From contig DDTH01000008.1 in NCBI GenBank assembly GCA_002344055.1, positions 128,855-192,854 on the forward strand: a stretch of 64,000 nucleotides of DNA. The letters run 5' to 3'. Made by a program: the position numbers and the translations under genes. How positions within the stretch are numbered: the stretch's first letter is position 1; the number at the start of each line of letters is the position of its first letter. A model generated the notes under the pieces. The model worked only from the letters and a program-made list of their open reading frames with translations. It made no database searches and was not told the origin of the DNA. Below are positions 25,347-33,916 of the stretch, in pieces. This stretch comes from Sphingomonadales bacterium UBA2369. Its GTDB lineage: Bacteria > Pseudomonadota > Alphaproteobacteria > Sphingomonadales > Sphingomonadaceae.

Positions 25347-26729
25347 TCAAGCGGCAGGAAGGGTCAGCGTGAAGCGCGCGCCCTGCCCCGGCGCGCTGTC
25401 GACGACGAGATCCCCGCCCATCGCGCGCGCCAGACGGCGGGCGATATAGAGGCCGAGGCCGGTGCCGCCCGCCTCGGTCGGATCGACCCGCTCGAACTTG
25501 TCGAAGATGCGTGCCTGATCGTCGGGCGCGATCCCCTTGCCGAGATCGGCAACGGTGACGGACGCCGCATCGCCTTCCCGTTCGAAGCGGATCCACACCA
25601 TCCCGCCTTCGGGCGAATAGCGGATCGCATTGACCAGCAGGTTCATCATGATCTGCAGCACGCGGCGGAACTCGCCGGTCGCGGGCAGGCTGTCGGCTTC
25701 GCCCGGCTTGTCGATCCGGACGCCACGCTCGGACGCGCGCACCGACAGCAAGCCGGCTGCGCGGCGGGCAATGTCGGCCAGGTCGATCCGGTCGGTCTCC
25801 GGGCGGAAATCGGACCGCTCGATCGCCTGCAGATCGACCAGATCGTCGACCATCGCCAGCAAATGCCGTCCGGCCGACGCGATGTCGCCGGCATATGCCG
25901 CATATTCGCGGCGCAGCGGCCCATCGTCCTGCGCGCGCAGCAATTCGGCGGCCGCAACAATATGGTTGAGCGGCGTGCGCAGCGCATCGTCGAGCCGCTC
26001 CCCGAACGCCGCCGAATCGACCTGATCGGCACTGGTGAGTTCCAGTGCGGGCGCTTCGATGGCCGCCTCGCCCTCCAGCCGCGAAGCCGAACCGCGAAAG
26101 CCCGCAAAGCGCCCCATGCCGTCAATGAGCGGGACACCTGACAAGAGGAAGCGTGCGCCGCCGGGCAATTCGGCGATCTGGCCGTCGAACCGGGTGCGCT
26201 CGGCCAGCGCCATGAGGATTGGCAGGGCGCCATCCGCGCTCTCACGGAAGCGGAGCAAATGCGTCAGGCGCCGCCCGATCAACGTGCCATCCGCAAAGCC
26301 GAGCGAAGCAGCTCCGGCCGAGACATGCGTCAGGCCCAGCATCTCGTCCGTCTCGAACGTCCAGTCGGCGGCCGCCCGTTCGAAATCCGCCTCGCGCCCG
26401 GATTCCTCCTCGGGCGCGGCCGCCGGGGTCGAAGCACGAACCGTCCAGCCGCTGATTTCCAGCGCCACATCGGGTCCTTGCGGCTCGGCGCGCACCCAAA
26501 GATCGATATCCCGCTCGCCGTCGGCCGCGATGGCTGGACGTGCGACGATGATTCCCAGCCGCCGCGCCAGCCGCGCGAGAGTCGCGATCTGCGGCACGGC
26601 GAGGGTGCCACCGGGCCGTCCACCGGCATGTTCATGCAGCGCCGCGAGCGGCGGATCGGCCTCGATCAGGCGGCCTTCGCCGTCCAGCCGGCCACTGACC
26701 GGTTCGGCAATCTCGCGCAGCGCGCTCAT
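25347..26729 (-). CDS. Histidine-kinase-like protein lacking the phospho-acceptor His
   Basis: The start at the ATG at 26729 overlaps the previous stop (ATGA), giving 460 residues. The N-terminal half is PAS-like and lacks membrane helices. A DHp-like helix reads LDDALRTPLNHI: Asp 248 stands where SHELRTPL has the phosphorylated His. The ATPase domain looks intact: N box LVNAIRYSPEG, G1 VADLGKGIAPDD, F box IFDKFERV, G2 GTGLGLYIARRLA. It may bind ATP and act allosterically, or phosphorylate another residue, as for Caulobacter DivL, which has Tyr there. No response regulator is next to it. Confidence 0.85.
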   Translation of the reverse strand: MSALREIAEPVSGRLDGEGRLIEADPPLAALHEHAGGRPGGTLAVPQIATLARLARRLGIIVARPAIAADGERDIDLWVRAEPQGPDVALEISGWTVRASTPAAAPEEESGREADFERAAADWTFETDEMLGLTHVSAGAASLGFADGTLIGRRLTHLLRFRESADGALPILMALAERTRFDGQIAELPGGARFLLSGVPLIDGMGRFAGFRGSASRLEGEAAIEAPALELTSADQVDSAAFGERLDDALRTPLNHIVAAAELLRAQDDGPLRREYAAYAGDIASAGRHLLAMVDDLVDLQAIERSDFRPETDRIDLADIARRAAGLLSVRASERGVRIDKPGEADSLPATGEFRRVLQIMMNLLVNAIRYSPEGGMVWIRFEREGDAASVTVADLGKGIAPDDQARIFDKFERVDPTEAGGTGLGLYIARRLARAMGGDLVVDSAPGQGARFTLTLPAA

Positions 26730-27829
26730 GCCGCCTCCGTCGCGCGGACGCCGCGGGTCGAGATGCGGGCAACGCTGGCCCGGTAAGCCGGATCGGCACG
26801 CCACAGCCGCAGAACCTCCGAAGCGGACGCCTCGTCCATGCCGTCGAACAGATCGAGCTGTTCCGCCGCGACTTCGCCTTCGGCGCCGGAGAACAGCCGG
26901 CCATGCGTGTTCAGCAGCAGCAGGATCGCCGCGGCTTCATCGCGCCCGATGGAAGCAGCGCGCAGCAGCAAGGCCGGGCCGCGCCCCTGTGGATCGGACA
27001 GGACTTCCCAGGTCGCGCTGTGATCGAGCCCGGCGCGCACGCCAATGCCCGCGACGAACAAAGGCAACGCCCCCTCGCCCAGCATCCGCGCCAGCAACTC
27101 GCCCGAAAGCCGGCCGGCGGCGTCGAGCTGCCGCGCCAGCCGCGCCGCGACGGCCTCCAGCCCCGCGCTCTCATCATATGACGCGATCAGGTCCGACGCG
27201 GCACTTTCGATCGGACCGTCGACCGCGCGCTGGCCATGCTGCTGCGTGAGATAGTGGCGCAAAGCGGCGGCAATGAGCCACACCAGTTTGTGCTGGAGTT
27301 CCGCGGGCAGATCGACATGCCCCAGCATCGGCTCCTGAAAGCGATCGAAGCGGCTGCTACGCGCGATGACCATATCCATCGCCTCGGCCGCAAGGGCTTC
27401 ATCCTCGCCCTGCACGAATTCGACCAGCAGATCGGTGCCGGCCCCCGCGCCATGCGCCTTCCAGTAACGGTGCTCCTCGACCCGGCGGACGAGGATCGTG
27501 CCCAGTTCGGGATCGCCCAGCACGCCGGCGCGCTCCAGAATAGGAAGTGCGATTGGCACGCGCGCGGACGACAAGGCCGCCGCCAACGCCTCGTTCGCGG
27601 CGAAACTTTGGGCCAGAGGAACGCGCAAGGCGTCTTCGATCGAGCGGATCAGGCGGGCGAGCAGAGTCGCGGCGGTGATGCGCTGCCATTCGGTTAGCCG
27701 CGCCGCCTGCGGCAGCAGCAGGTCGGTCGCAGCCACGGCGAAACGCTCGCGCGCGGCCGCCAGCAACAGCCGCGCCGCGTCGCTGCGGGGACGTTCCCCG
27801 CCGGTCCGTGCTGAACCTGCCTCCGCCAT
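26726..27829 (-). CDS. DUF2336-like helical protein
   Basis: The product is 367 residues and almost wholly alpha-helical, with repeating Leu/Ala-rich helical pairs. The spacing resembles DUF2336 (HEAT-like repeats) proteins, which in alphaproteobacteria occur near sensor kinases. No catalytic motif or membrane helix is seen. The stop overlaps the start of the kinase-like gene by 4 bp, so the two are made together; a scaffold or regulator role for that kinase-like partner is likely but inferred. The DUF assignment is from memory. Confidence 0.65.
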   Translation of the reverse strand: MAEAGSARTGGERPRSDAARLLLAAARERFAVAATDLLLPQAARLTEWQRITAATLLARLIRSIEDALRVPLAQSFAANEALAAALSSARVPIALPILERAGVLGDPELGTILVRRVEEHRYWKAHGAGAGTDLLVEFVQGEDEALAAEAMDMVIARSSRFDRFQEPMLGHVDLPAELQHKLVWLIAAALRHYLTQQHGQRAVDGPIESAASDLIASYDESAGLEAVAARLARQLDAAGRLSGELLARMLGEGALPLFVAGIGVRAGLDHSATWEVLSDPQGRGPALLLRAASIGRDEAAAILLLLNTHGRLFSGAEGEVAAEQLDLFDGMDEASASEVLRLWRADPAYRASVARISTRGVRATEAA

Positions 27830-27856
27830 CTTGCGGAAGTCCTAGCCCTGCTAAGG

Positions 27857-29062
27857 TTAATTCGGGGCTAAACTTGGCCTCTTGTGCAGCTGATACTGTG
27901 CCCAAAAGAACGAGCCTGACGAATAGGCGGCGAGGAAGCCCACGCCCGCCTCCCACCAGCCCGAAATGGCAAAGGGCAACATCGCGATCACGAGGCTCGG
28001 CAGATTGGCGAGAAGGGCCTCGCCCGGCGGTCGCCGTGTTTCCGTTTCGGTGCGCAGCGCTACGAGGAAGGCGATGGCCAGGACCGCCAGCAGAATCATT
28101 CCCCACCCATGGCTCGCCGACAGCGAATAGCCGAGCGAGACCAACGCGATGCCGGCGAAGGCGGATGCCGCGATCCGCCACCAGGCCGTGTTCGACAGCC
28201 TGAACAGTCGCAATTTGGCGAGGCGGGCCGCAATCCCCTCCAGCGGCAGCGAGAGCAGCAGAAGCGCCAGCCCGACCCAGCGCCAGTCGTAGAAGAAGGC
28301 GATCGCCGCGAGCGCCGTCAGCATCACCGCGCCGATGCCGATCGCGGTGACACCGACCGGCCCGGTCATCATCGCGCCGGCGGCCAGCCGCTCGACCGGA
28401 GACAGCAGGTAGCGCGAGGCCCAATTGCGCGGACCGGCATTGGCGCCGGCGAGGATCCGACGCTGCAATTCAGCGAAATCCTGCCTGCGCTCGACCAGGG
28501 CCAGTTCGGCCGCCTCGCGCTCGTCGGTGAGCGGCAGCGGCTTCACGCCGGTCTGCAAGGCGCGACGCAATAAGGTCGATTGCACATCCCAATCGGCCGG
28601 CATCATCGCCGCGTCGCGGAGCAGATCGGCATCGACCAAAGCGAGGCCGGCCCAGCGCAAATCCTGGTCGATCCGTTCGAACCGGTCGTCGAAGCCCCGG
28701 TCGCTCACCGCCAGCAAAGCGGGGCGATCAGCGCCGAGCAAGCGATCGATATGCACACGATCGCCGACGAAGCCGTCCGCGATCAGCATCAATTTCATGC
28801 CCGGGCTGACCGCCGCCGTCGCCTCGACGGCATTGCGTGCGGTGACCACCAGCAGCCCTTCGGCGCGTAGCCGCTCCACCGCCTGCACCAATTCGGCCGG
28901 CAGGCTCTCGACGAGAATGATGACCACCGCCGCGCCTGCGCCCGCGGCCATTCGCGCCTGCCGCTCGACGAGCGTGCGCCCAGCAAGCCAGAAGGTCGCC
29001 CGCAGCGCAACGCCGGGCTCGCGCGCCTCGCGCGTTGCGCTGATCAATGCGGCTAGGGCCAT
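27857..29062 (-). CDS. Degenerate nucleotidyltransferase plus CDP-alcohol phosphotransferase-like membrane protein
   Basis: The 401 residues divide into an N-terminal Rossmann-like half and a membrane half with about six helices. The first half resembles sugar/inositol nucleotidyltransferases (FWLAGRTLVERQARMAAGAG) but lacks the Gly-rich loop and Lys. The second half begins NWASRYLLSPVERL and then LLLSLPLEGIAARLAK. Against the CDP-alcohol phosphotransferase motif D-x2-DG-x2-AR-x8-G-x3-D-x3-D the spacing fits exactly, but the residues are E275, A278, A279, A282, K283, T292, R296 and S300. All catalytic Asp are lost, so it is probably a pseudo-enzyme. Its role is unknown. Confidence 0.7.
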   Translation of the reverse strand: MALAALISATREAREPGVALRATFWLAGRTLVERQARMAAGAGAAVVIILVESLPAELVQAVERLRAEGLLVVTARNAVEATAAVSPGMKLMLIADGFVGDRVHIDRLLGADRPALLAVSDRGFDDRFERIDQDLRWAGLALVDADLLRDAAMMPADWDVQSTLLRRALQTGVKPLPLTDEREAAELALVERRQDFAELQRRILAGANAGPRNWASRYLLSPVERLAAGAMMTGPVGVTAIGIGAVMLTALAAIAFFYDWRWVGLALLLLSLPLEGIAARLAKLRLFRLSNTAWWRIAASAFAGIALVSLGYSLSASHGWGMILLAVLAIAFLVALRTETETRRPPGEALLANLPSLVIAMLPFAISGWWEAGVGFLAAYSSGSFFWAQYQLHKRPSLAPN

Positions 29063-29120
29063 GGCTCGTGGTTAAGCAGCCGCCGCCGACATGGGAAGGG
29101 GCGGCGATGGCCGCGTGGGC

Positions 29121-29423
29121 TTATTCCGCCTCGAAGGTCGCCAGGGCCTGCCCGATCTTCCGCAGGATCACCGGGTCACCGGGCGCGCCGGCCAGCGCGT
29201 CATCGGCCAGCGTGACCAGACCAGCAACGTTGAAGCTGGCGGCGACGCTTTTTAGCCGCGACGCCGCGACCACCCAATTCGCATCGCAGCGGGAGCGGCC
29301 CATCAGATCGTGCTGCCGCAGCGCGCTTTCTAGGAAAGCGGCGCGCAATTCACTGACCAATTCCCCGTCGCCGCCAACGGCGGCCGCCAGCGCGGCGTGC
29401 AATGCTCCGGGATCATAGGCCAT
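29121..29423 (-). CDS. HPt-like protein lacking the phospho-acceptor His
   Basis: The product is 100 residues and helical. The segment VVAASRLKSVAASFNV fits the HPt core pattern AHxLKGxAxxxG, but Ser 55 occupies the His position and Ser 59 the Gly. It therefore cannot act as an ordinary phosphotransfer module. It is the first gene of a minus-strand set that continues with the CDP-alcohol-phosphotransferase-like, DUF2336-like and kinase-like genes; the gap to the next is 58 bp. Small sphingomonad proteins of this type annotated Hpt may all share the change, which I cannot check here. Confidence 0.65.
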   Translation of the reverse strand: MAYDPGALHAALAAAVGGDGELVSELRAAFLESALRQHDLMGRSRCDANWVVAASRLKSVAASFNVAGLVTLADDALAGAPGDPVILRKIGQALATFEAE

Positions 29424-29454
29424 GCGAAGGAGGCTAAATCGACACGGTTAAGGC

Positions 29455-31791
29455 ATGGTTACTCCGCGCCAACTTGCTGATAGGATTGCACTCATGATTG
29501 GCGGGGCGGACCAGGCCGTGGCACGGCAGCAGGACGAATGGGCGGATGAGACGCCGACGGTGGACTATGCGCCGCCCGAGCAGGACATCGTCGAGACCAT
29601 CGTGGCGGAGGAAGTTGCGGAGGAGGAGTCCGCGCCGCGCGGGCGGCCAATCCTCGCCGGTTTCCTCATTCTGCTCGCGCTCGGCTGGCTGACGGCCTGC
29701 GGGATCACGATCTACCAGAATTGGGACTCGGCCAGCCTGGCCACGATCACCGGCTGGATCGCGACGATCAGCATGCCGCTGGCTTTGCTCGCCTTGCTCT
29801 GGGGCCTGTTCGGCCGCACCGGCCGCAAGGAAACCGAGCAATTCACCCAAGCGGTCACGGCGATGCGGGCCGAAACCGAATCGCTCGACCGGCTGCTCGC
29901 GATCGTCGCCGAGCGGCTCAAGGACAGCGAAGCGGGGCTGAGCCAGCAGGCCATCCGGCTCATGACTCTCGGCGAGGAGGCTTCCGACCGGCTGGGCCGC
30001 GTCACCCACTATCTGGCGCGGGAAGCGGAAGGACTGGATTCCCGCTCGCAGGCGGTGGAGGCCGCGGCGGCGCAGGCCCGGGTCGATCTCGGGGTGCTGC
30101 TCACCGATTTGCCTCAGGCCGAGCAGTCGGCGCGCAGCTTCAGCGACACATTGCGCGAAGCCGGCGTCTCCGCCCACGAACGCGCCGTCTCGCTGGAGGC
30201 GCAGCTCGCCGCCATCGCCGCCCGCGCACAGGACGCCGACGTCGCCACCGGCGGGGCGGCCGAGCGTTTGAGCGCCCACATCTCCCGCATCGAATCGAGC
30301 GCGGGGGTCGCTTCACAGCAACTGGAAGGCGCGGCCGGGCGGCTGGATGCATTGGTCGATGCCGCCCTTGGGCGAACGACCGAGGCGGTGGAGACGACAC
30401 GCGTGGCGCTCGCGGCCCAGGCGGAGGGCCTCTACGCCTCGATCGAGCAGAGTCGTGCGCGTTTCATGGAGGCAGGCAATGAGGCGGGCGCGCAGGTTGC
30501 CGCTGAACTGATCGAGGCGCAGCGGCTCGTGACAGCGATCGGCGCGGGCATCGCGGCGCAGGAGAAGAGCAGCCAGATGCTGGTCGCCGGGCTGACCAGT
30601 CAGATTGCGGCGCTGGACGAGAAGCTCGCTTCGCTGGGCCAAAGGTCGGAGAATCAATCCACCCAGATGGCGACGGCGCTTGCAGAGCTGCGCGACGCGA
30701 CCACCACGCTCCGGCAGGAAGTCGGCGCGAGTACGCAGGAAGCATCGGCCCTGATCGACCGCGCCGGCGAGATGGCGACGGCGCTCGATGGCGTCGGCGA
30801 GAAGCTGCGGAGCGAATTGCCCCCTGCCCTTGCCGAAGTCGAAGCCCACGCCATAGCGATGCGCGACGCGGCGCTGGCGGCGACGCTTCCGGTGCAGGCC
30901 CTGCAGGCCGCGGCGGGCGAGAGCGCCGCTCATCTCACGCAGAGCGAGGAAAGCGCCCGGCGGCAGACGGAGATGCTGGAGGCGGGTATCGCCAGCCTGA
31001 ATGCGGGTCTCGGCGGTGTCCTCGTCAAGCTCGGCGAACTCACCACCCTTTCGATAGAGACCGATCATGCCATCGGGGTCGTGGTCCGCAATGCAGCACC
31101 CGAGCTGGTCGAGACACTGGTGCGGGTGCGCGAGGCATCCCGTTCCGCCGCCAGCCATGCGCGGGAGGCGATCACCGCTGTCATTCCGCAGGCGAGCCAG
31201 GATCTAGCCGAAGCCGTGCGCGCGGCGCTGGGCGATTCGATCACCGTTGAAGTCCGCAATCAGCTGGCCGAGCTCGAAACGGGTTCACTGCGCGCGGTCG
31301 CCGCCGCACAGACGGCGGGCGAGCGGCTGACCCGGCAATTGATCGGCCTGGGTCAGAATGCGGCCAGCCTCGAAGCCCGGATTGCCGAAGAGCAGGCAGA
31401 GCGAGACAAACGCGATCAGGAGGCGATGCCGCGTCGGGTCGCCCTGCTGATCGAATCGCTCAATTCGACCGCGATCGACGTGACGAAATTGCTGTCGAAC
31501 GATGTCACCGACACCGCCTGGAACGCCTATCTGAAGGGCGACCGCGGGGTCTTCACACGGCGGGCGGTGCGGCTGCTCGATTCGGGCGAGGCGCGGGAGA
31601 TCCAGCGCCATTACGATCAGGAGCTGGACTTCCGCGAGCAGGTCAATCGCTACATCGGCGACTTCGAGGCGATGCTGCGGCGGGTACTGGCGGACGGCGA
31701 CGGCAATGCGCTGGCGGTGACATTGCTCTCGTCAGACATGGGCAAGCTCTATGTCGCGCTGGCGCAGGCCATCCAGCACCTCAGAGTCTAG
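29455..31791 (+). CDS. Large coiled-coil inner-membrane protein
   Basis: The product has up to 778 residues (ATG at 29455; the ATG at 29494, with AGGA upstream, is an alternative). After an acidic N-terminal segment come two transmembrane helices (about residues 65-85 and 97-118), then over 550 residues of Ala/Glu/Gln-rich heptad-like sequence, and a small C-terminal domain (NAYLKGDRGVFTRRAVRLLD to the end). Layout resembles RmuC-like or chemoreceptor-type coiled coils, but no methylation or signalling tip is seen. Function is unknown; envelope organisation or polarity is a reasonable guess. It diverges from the HPt-like gene and overlaps the end of the DUF1467 gene by 4 bp. Confidence 0.72.
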   Translation: MVTPRQLADRIALMIGGADQAVARQQDEWADETPTVDYAPPEQDIVETIVAEEVAEEESAPRGRPILAGFLILLALGWLTACGITIYQNWDSASLATITGWIATISMPLALLALLWGLFGRTGRKETEQFTQAVTAMRAETESLDRLLAIVAERLKDSEAGLSQQAIRLMTLGEEASDRLGRVTHYLAREAEGLDSRSQAVEAAAAQARVDLGVLLTDLPQAEQSARSFSDTLREAGVSAHERAVSLEAQLAAIAARAQDADVATGGAAERLSAHISRIESSAGVASQQLEGAAGRLDALVDAALGRTTEAVETTRVALAAQAEGLYASIEQSRARFMEAGNEAGAQVAAELIEAQRLVTAIGAGIAAQEKSSQMLVAGLTSQIAALDEKLASLGQRSENQSTQMATALAELRDATTTLRQEVGASTQEASALIDRAGEMATALDGVGEKLRSELPPALAEVEAHAIAMRDAALAATLPVQALQAAAGESAAHLTQSEESARRQTEMLEAGIASLNAGLGGVLVKLGELTTLSIETDHAIGVVVRNAAPELVETLVRVREASRSAASHAREAITAVIPQASQDLAEAVRAALGDSITVEVRNQLAELETGSLRAVAAAQTAGERLTRQLIGLGQNAASLEARIAEEQAERDKRDQEAMPRRVALLIESLNSTAIDVTKLLSNDVTDTAWNAYLKGDRGVFTRRAVRLLDSGEAREIQRHYDQELDFREQVNRYIGDFEAMLRRVLADGDGNALAVTLLSSDMGKLYVALAQAIQHLRV

Positions 31792-32060
31792 TCCGGGCGC
31801 GGCACCATCCAGTCGAGCACGTCCGGGCCGATCCAGCCATAGATGTAATTGGCGTAGAACAGGCCGAACAGGATCGCCGAGACGATGGTGGTCCTGAGGG
31901 CCACCTTGCCCATCTGGAATTTGTGCGGCGCGCTGTCGGCATTGCCCGGCTGAACCTTCTCGCCCGCCTCCTCCGTGGTGCGGACGCCGAACGGCAGCAC
32001 CACGAAGAGGGTCAGCGCCCAGAACAGGGCATAGATGGCGAGGATGGAGGTGAGCTTCAC
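31788..32060 (-). CDS. DUF1467 small membrane protein
   Basis: The 90-residue protein has two transmembrane helices (about residues 5-25 and 57-77) with FVVLPFGVRTTEEAGE between, the hallmark of DUF1467, an alphaproteobacterial family usually encoded beside the RNase J gene. Its function is unknown. Its ATG overlaps the rnj stop by 4 bp, so it is co-translated with RNase J. Confidence 0.87.
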   Translation of the reverse strand: MKLTSILAIYALFWALTLFVVLPFGVRTTEEAGEKVQPGNADSAPHKFQMGKVALRTTIVSAILFGLFYANYIYGWIGPDVLDWMVPRPD

Positions 32061-33691
32061 GACCGAACCGTCAGCACGCGGACGACCGGCTTCTTGCCGG
32101 TGAATTCGGTGGCGCAGCGGCGCACGGCCAGCCGAACCGCCTCCGCCACCGCATCCTGATCGCGCGCACTCTTCACCGCCTTCTCCGCCGCACTGGCGGC
32201 CTGAGCGAGGAAGCTCTCGCGATCCTCCTCGACCGGCAGGCCTTCGGTGGCGATCTCCACGTCGCCGGACAGCCGGCCGCGATCGTCGAGCGGAACGGCG
32301 ACCATGATCACGCCGCTATGGGCGATGCGGCGGCGCTCGTTCATCGTGCTGCCGTCGGCCGGAAGGATCACGTCACCGTCGAGGATCAAGCGCCCGACCT
32401 TCTCTTCGCCCAATTTCTTCGGCCCGTCCGGCGCGAGCCGGATCACGTCGCCATTCTTCTGCACGATGCCCTTCGGCACGCCGCGCGCGCGGGCGAAGCG
32501 GTCATGCTCGGCCATGTGGCGCAATTCGCCATGGACGGGCACGATGATCTCCGGCCGGATCCAGCCATACATGGCCGCCAGCTCGGGGCGACCCGGATGG
32601 CCGGAGACGTGGACGTTGGCCTGACGGTCGGTGATCATCCGGATACCATTGGCGGCCAGTTCGTTCTGGATGCGGCCGATGGCGATTTCGTTGCCGGGGA
32701 TCTGCTTGGACGAGAATACGACGAGGTCGCCCTCGGTCAGGCTGATCTTGTGCTGGCTGAAGGCGATCCGCGCGAGCGCGGCGCGCGCCTCGCCCTGGCC
32801 GCCAGTGGCGATGATCATCACCTCGCAGCGCGGCAGGCTCATCGCCTCCTCGAAATCGATGGTCGGCGGAAAATCGGTGAGATAGCCGACGCTCTTCGCG
32901 ACGCGCAGGATGCGATCGAGCGAGCGGCCGGCGACGCAGACCTGCCGCCCGGTGTCGCGCGCGACATTGCCGAGCGTGCGCAGCCGCGCGGCGTTGGAGG
33001 CGAAGGTGGTAACGAGCACGCGCCCTTCCGCCTCGCCGATCACCCGGTCGAGATCGTGGCGCACCTGCTCTTCGGAGCCGGACGCTTCCTCCTGAAAGAC
33101 GTTGGTCGAATCGCAGACCAGAGCGAGGATGCCTTCGTCGCCCACCTTGGTCAGCGCGTTCGCGTCGGCCGGGTCGCCGATCTGCGGGAATTCGTCGAGC
33201 TTCCAGTCGCCGGTGTGAAAGACCTTGCCGTGCGGCGTGTCGATCAACAGCGCATTGCCCTCGGGAATCGAATGGGCGAGCGGCACAAACCGCAGGCGGA
33301 ACGGGGCCAGATCGATCTCCCCGCCAATCTCGATGATACGAACCTCGACCACATCGGTCAGGCCCTCCTCCTTGAGCTTCTCCGCGATAAGGCCGGCGGT
33401 GAAGGGTGTGGCATAGAGCGGCACGCCAAGATCCGCGGCGAGATAGGGGATCGCGCCGATATGATCCTCATGGCCGTGCGTCAGCACGATGCCGAGCAGA
33501 TCGTCGCGGCGCTCCTCGATGAAGCTCAGGTCCGGCAGCACCAGTTCGATGCCGGGATAGGCCGGATCGGAAAAGGTCATGCCGAGATCGACCATGATCC
33601 ACTTGCCCTGACAGCCGTACAGATTGACGTTCATGCCAATCTCGCCCGAGCCGCCGAGCGCGAGGAAAAGAAGTTCGTCGCCGGGTTTCAT
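32057..33691 (-). CDS. rnj: Ribonuclease J
   Basis: RNase J is a 5'-3' exonuclease and endonuclease used in RNA turnover and rRNA maturation. The 544-residue protein has the metallo-beta-lactamase core with HxHxDH in THGHEDHIGAIPYL, the beta-CASP domain (STNVF, FASNAARL) and the motif HVSGHPGRPEL. Its start MKPGDELLFLALGGSGEIGMN is typical. The ATG follows GGAG. It lies between coaX and the DUF1467 gene. Confidence 0.96.
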   Translation of the reverse strand: MKPGDELLFLALGGSGEIGMNVNLYGCQGKWIMVDLGMTFSDPAYPGIELVLPDLSFIEERRDDLLGIVLTHGHEDHIGAIPYLAADLGVPLYATPFTAGLIAEKLKEEGLTDVVEVRIIEIGGEIDLAPFRLRFVPLAHSIPEGNALLIDTPHGKVFHTGDWKLDEFPQIGDPADANALTKVGDEGILALVCDSTNVFQEEASGSEEQVRHDLDRVIGEAEGRVLVTTFASNAARLRTLGNVARDTGRQVCVAGRSLDRILRVAKSVGYLTDFPPTIDFEEAMSLPRCEVMIIATGGQGEARAALARIAFSQHKISLTEGDLVVFSSKQIPGNEIAIGRIQNELAANGIRMITDRQANVHVSGHPGRPELAAMYGWIRPEIIVPVHGELRHMAEHDRFARARGVPKGIVQKNGDVIRLAPDGPKKLGEEKVGRLILDGDVILPADGSTMNERRRIAHSGVIMVAVPLDDRGRLSGDVEIATEGLPVEEDRESFLAQAASAAEKAVKSARDQDAVAEAVRLAVRRCATEFTGKKPVVRVLTVRS

Positions 33692-33916
33692 AAATCTCCA
33701 TGGTCTCGGAAAGCCGGATCGCCGCCCGCCTTCCCGGAAAGTTCAAACTACCCAAAGTCCCCCATGAACGCCCGGAAAAACCCTTATCTTTCAGTGCGGG
33801 CATTCGGGGCCATTCGGGCCAGGAATCGAACCTTCCGGCGCATGGCCGAACGAATCCGATCGATGTTGGCGGCGGTGTATCAGCTTGGCCGCCAGTAGGA
33901 AAATCGGGGGCGGCAA

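Noticed and set aside
33810..33850. tRNA T-arm-like string GGTTCGATTCC on the minus strand
   Set aside because: Only about 3 bp of the T-stem can pair and no D-arm, anticodon arm or acceptor stem is present.
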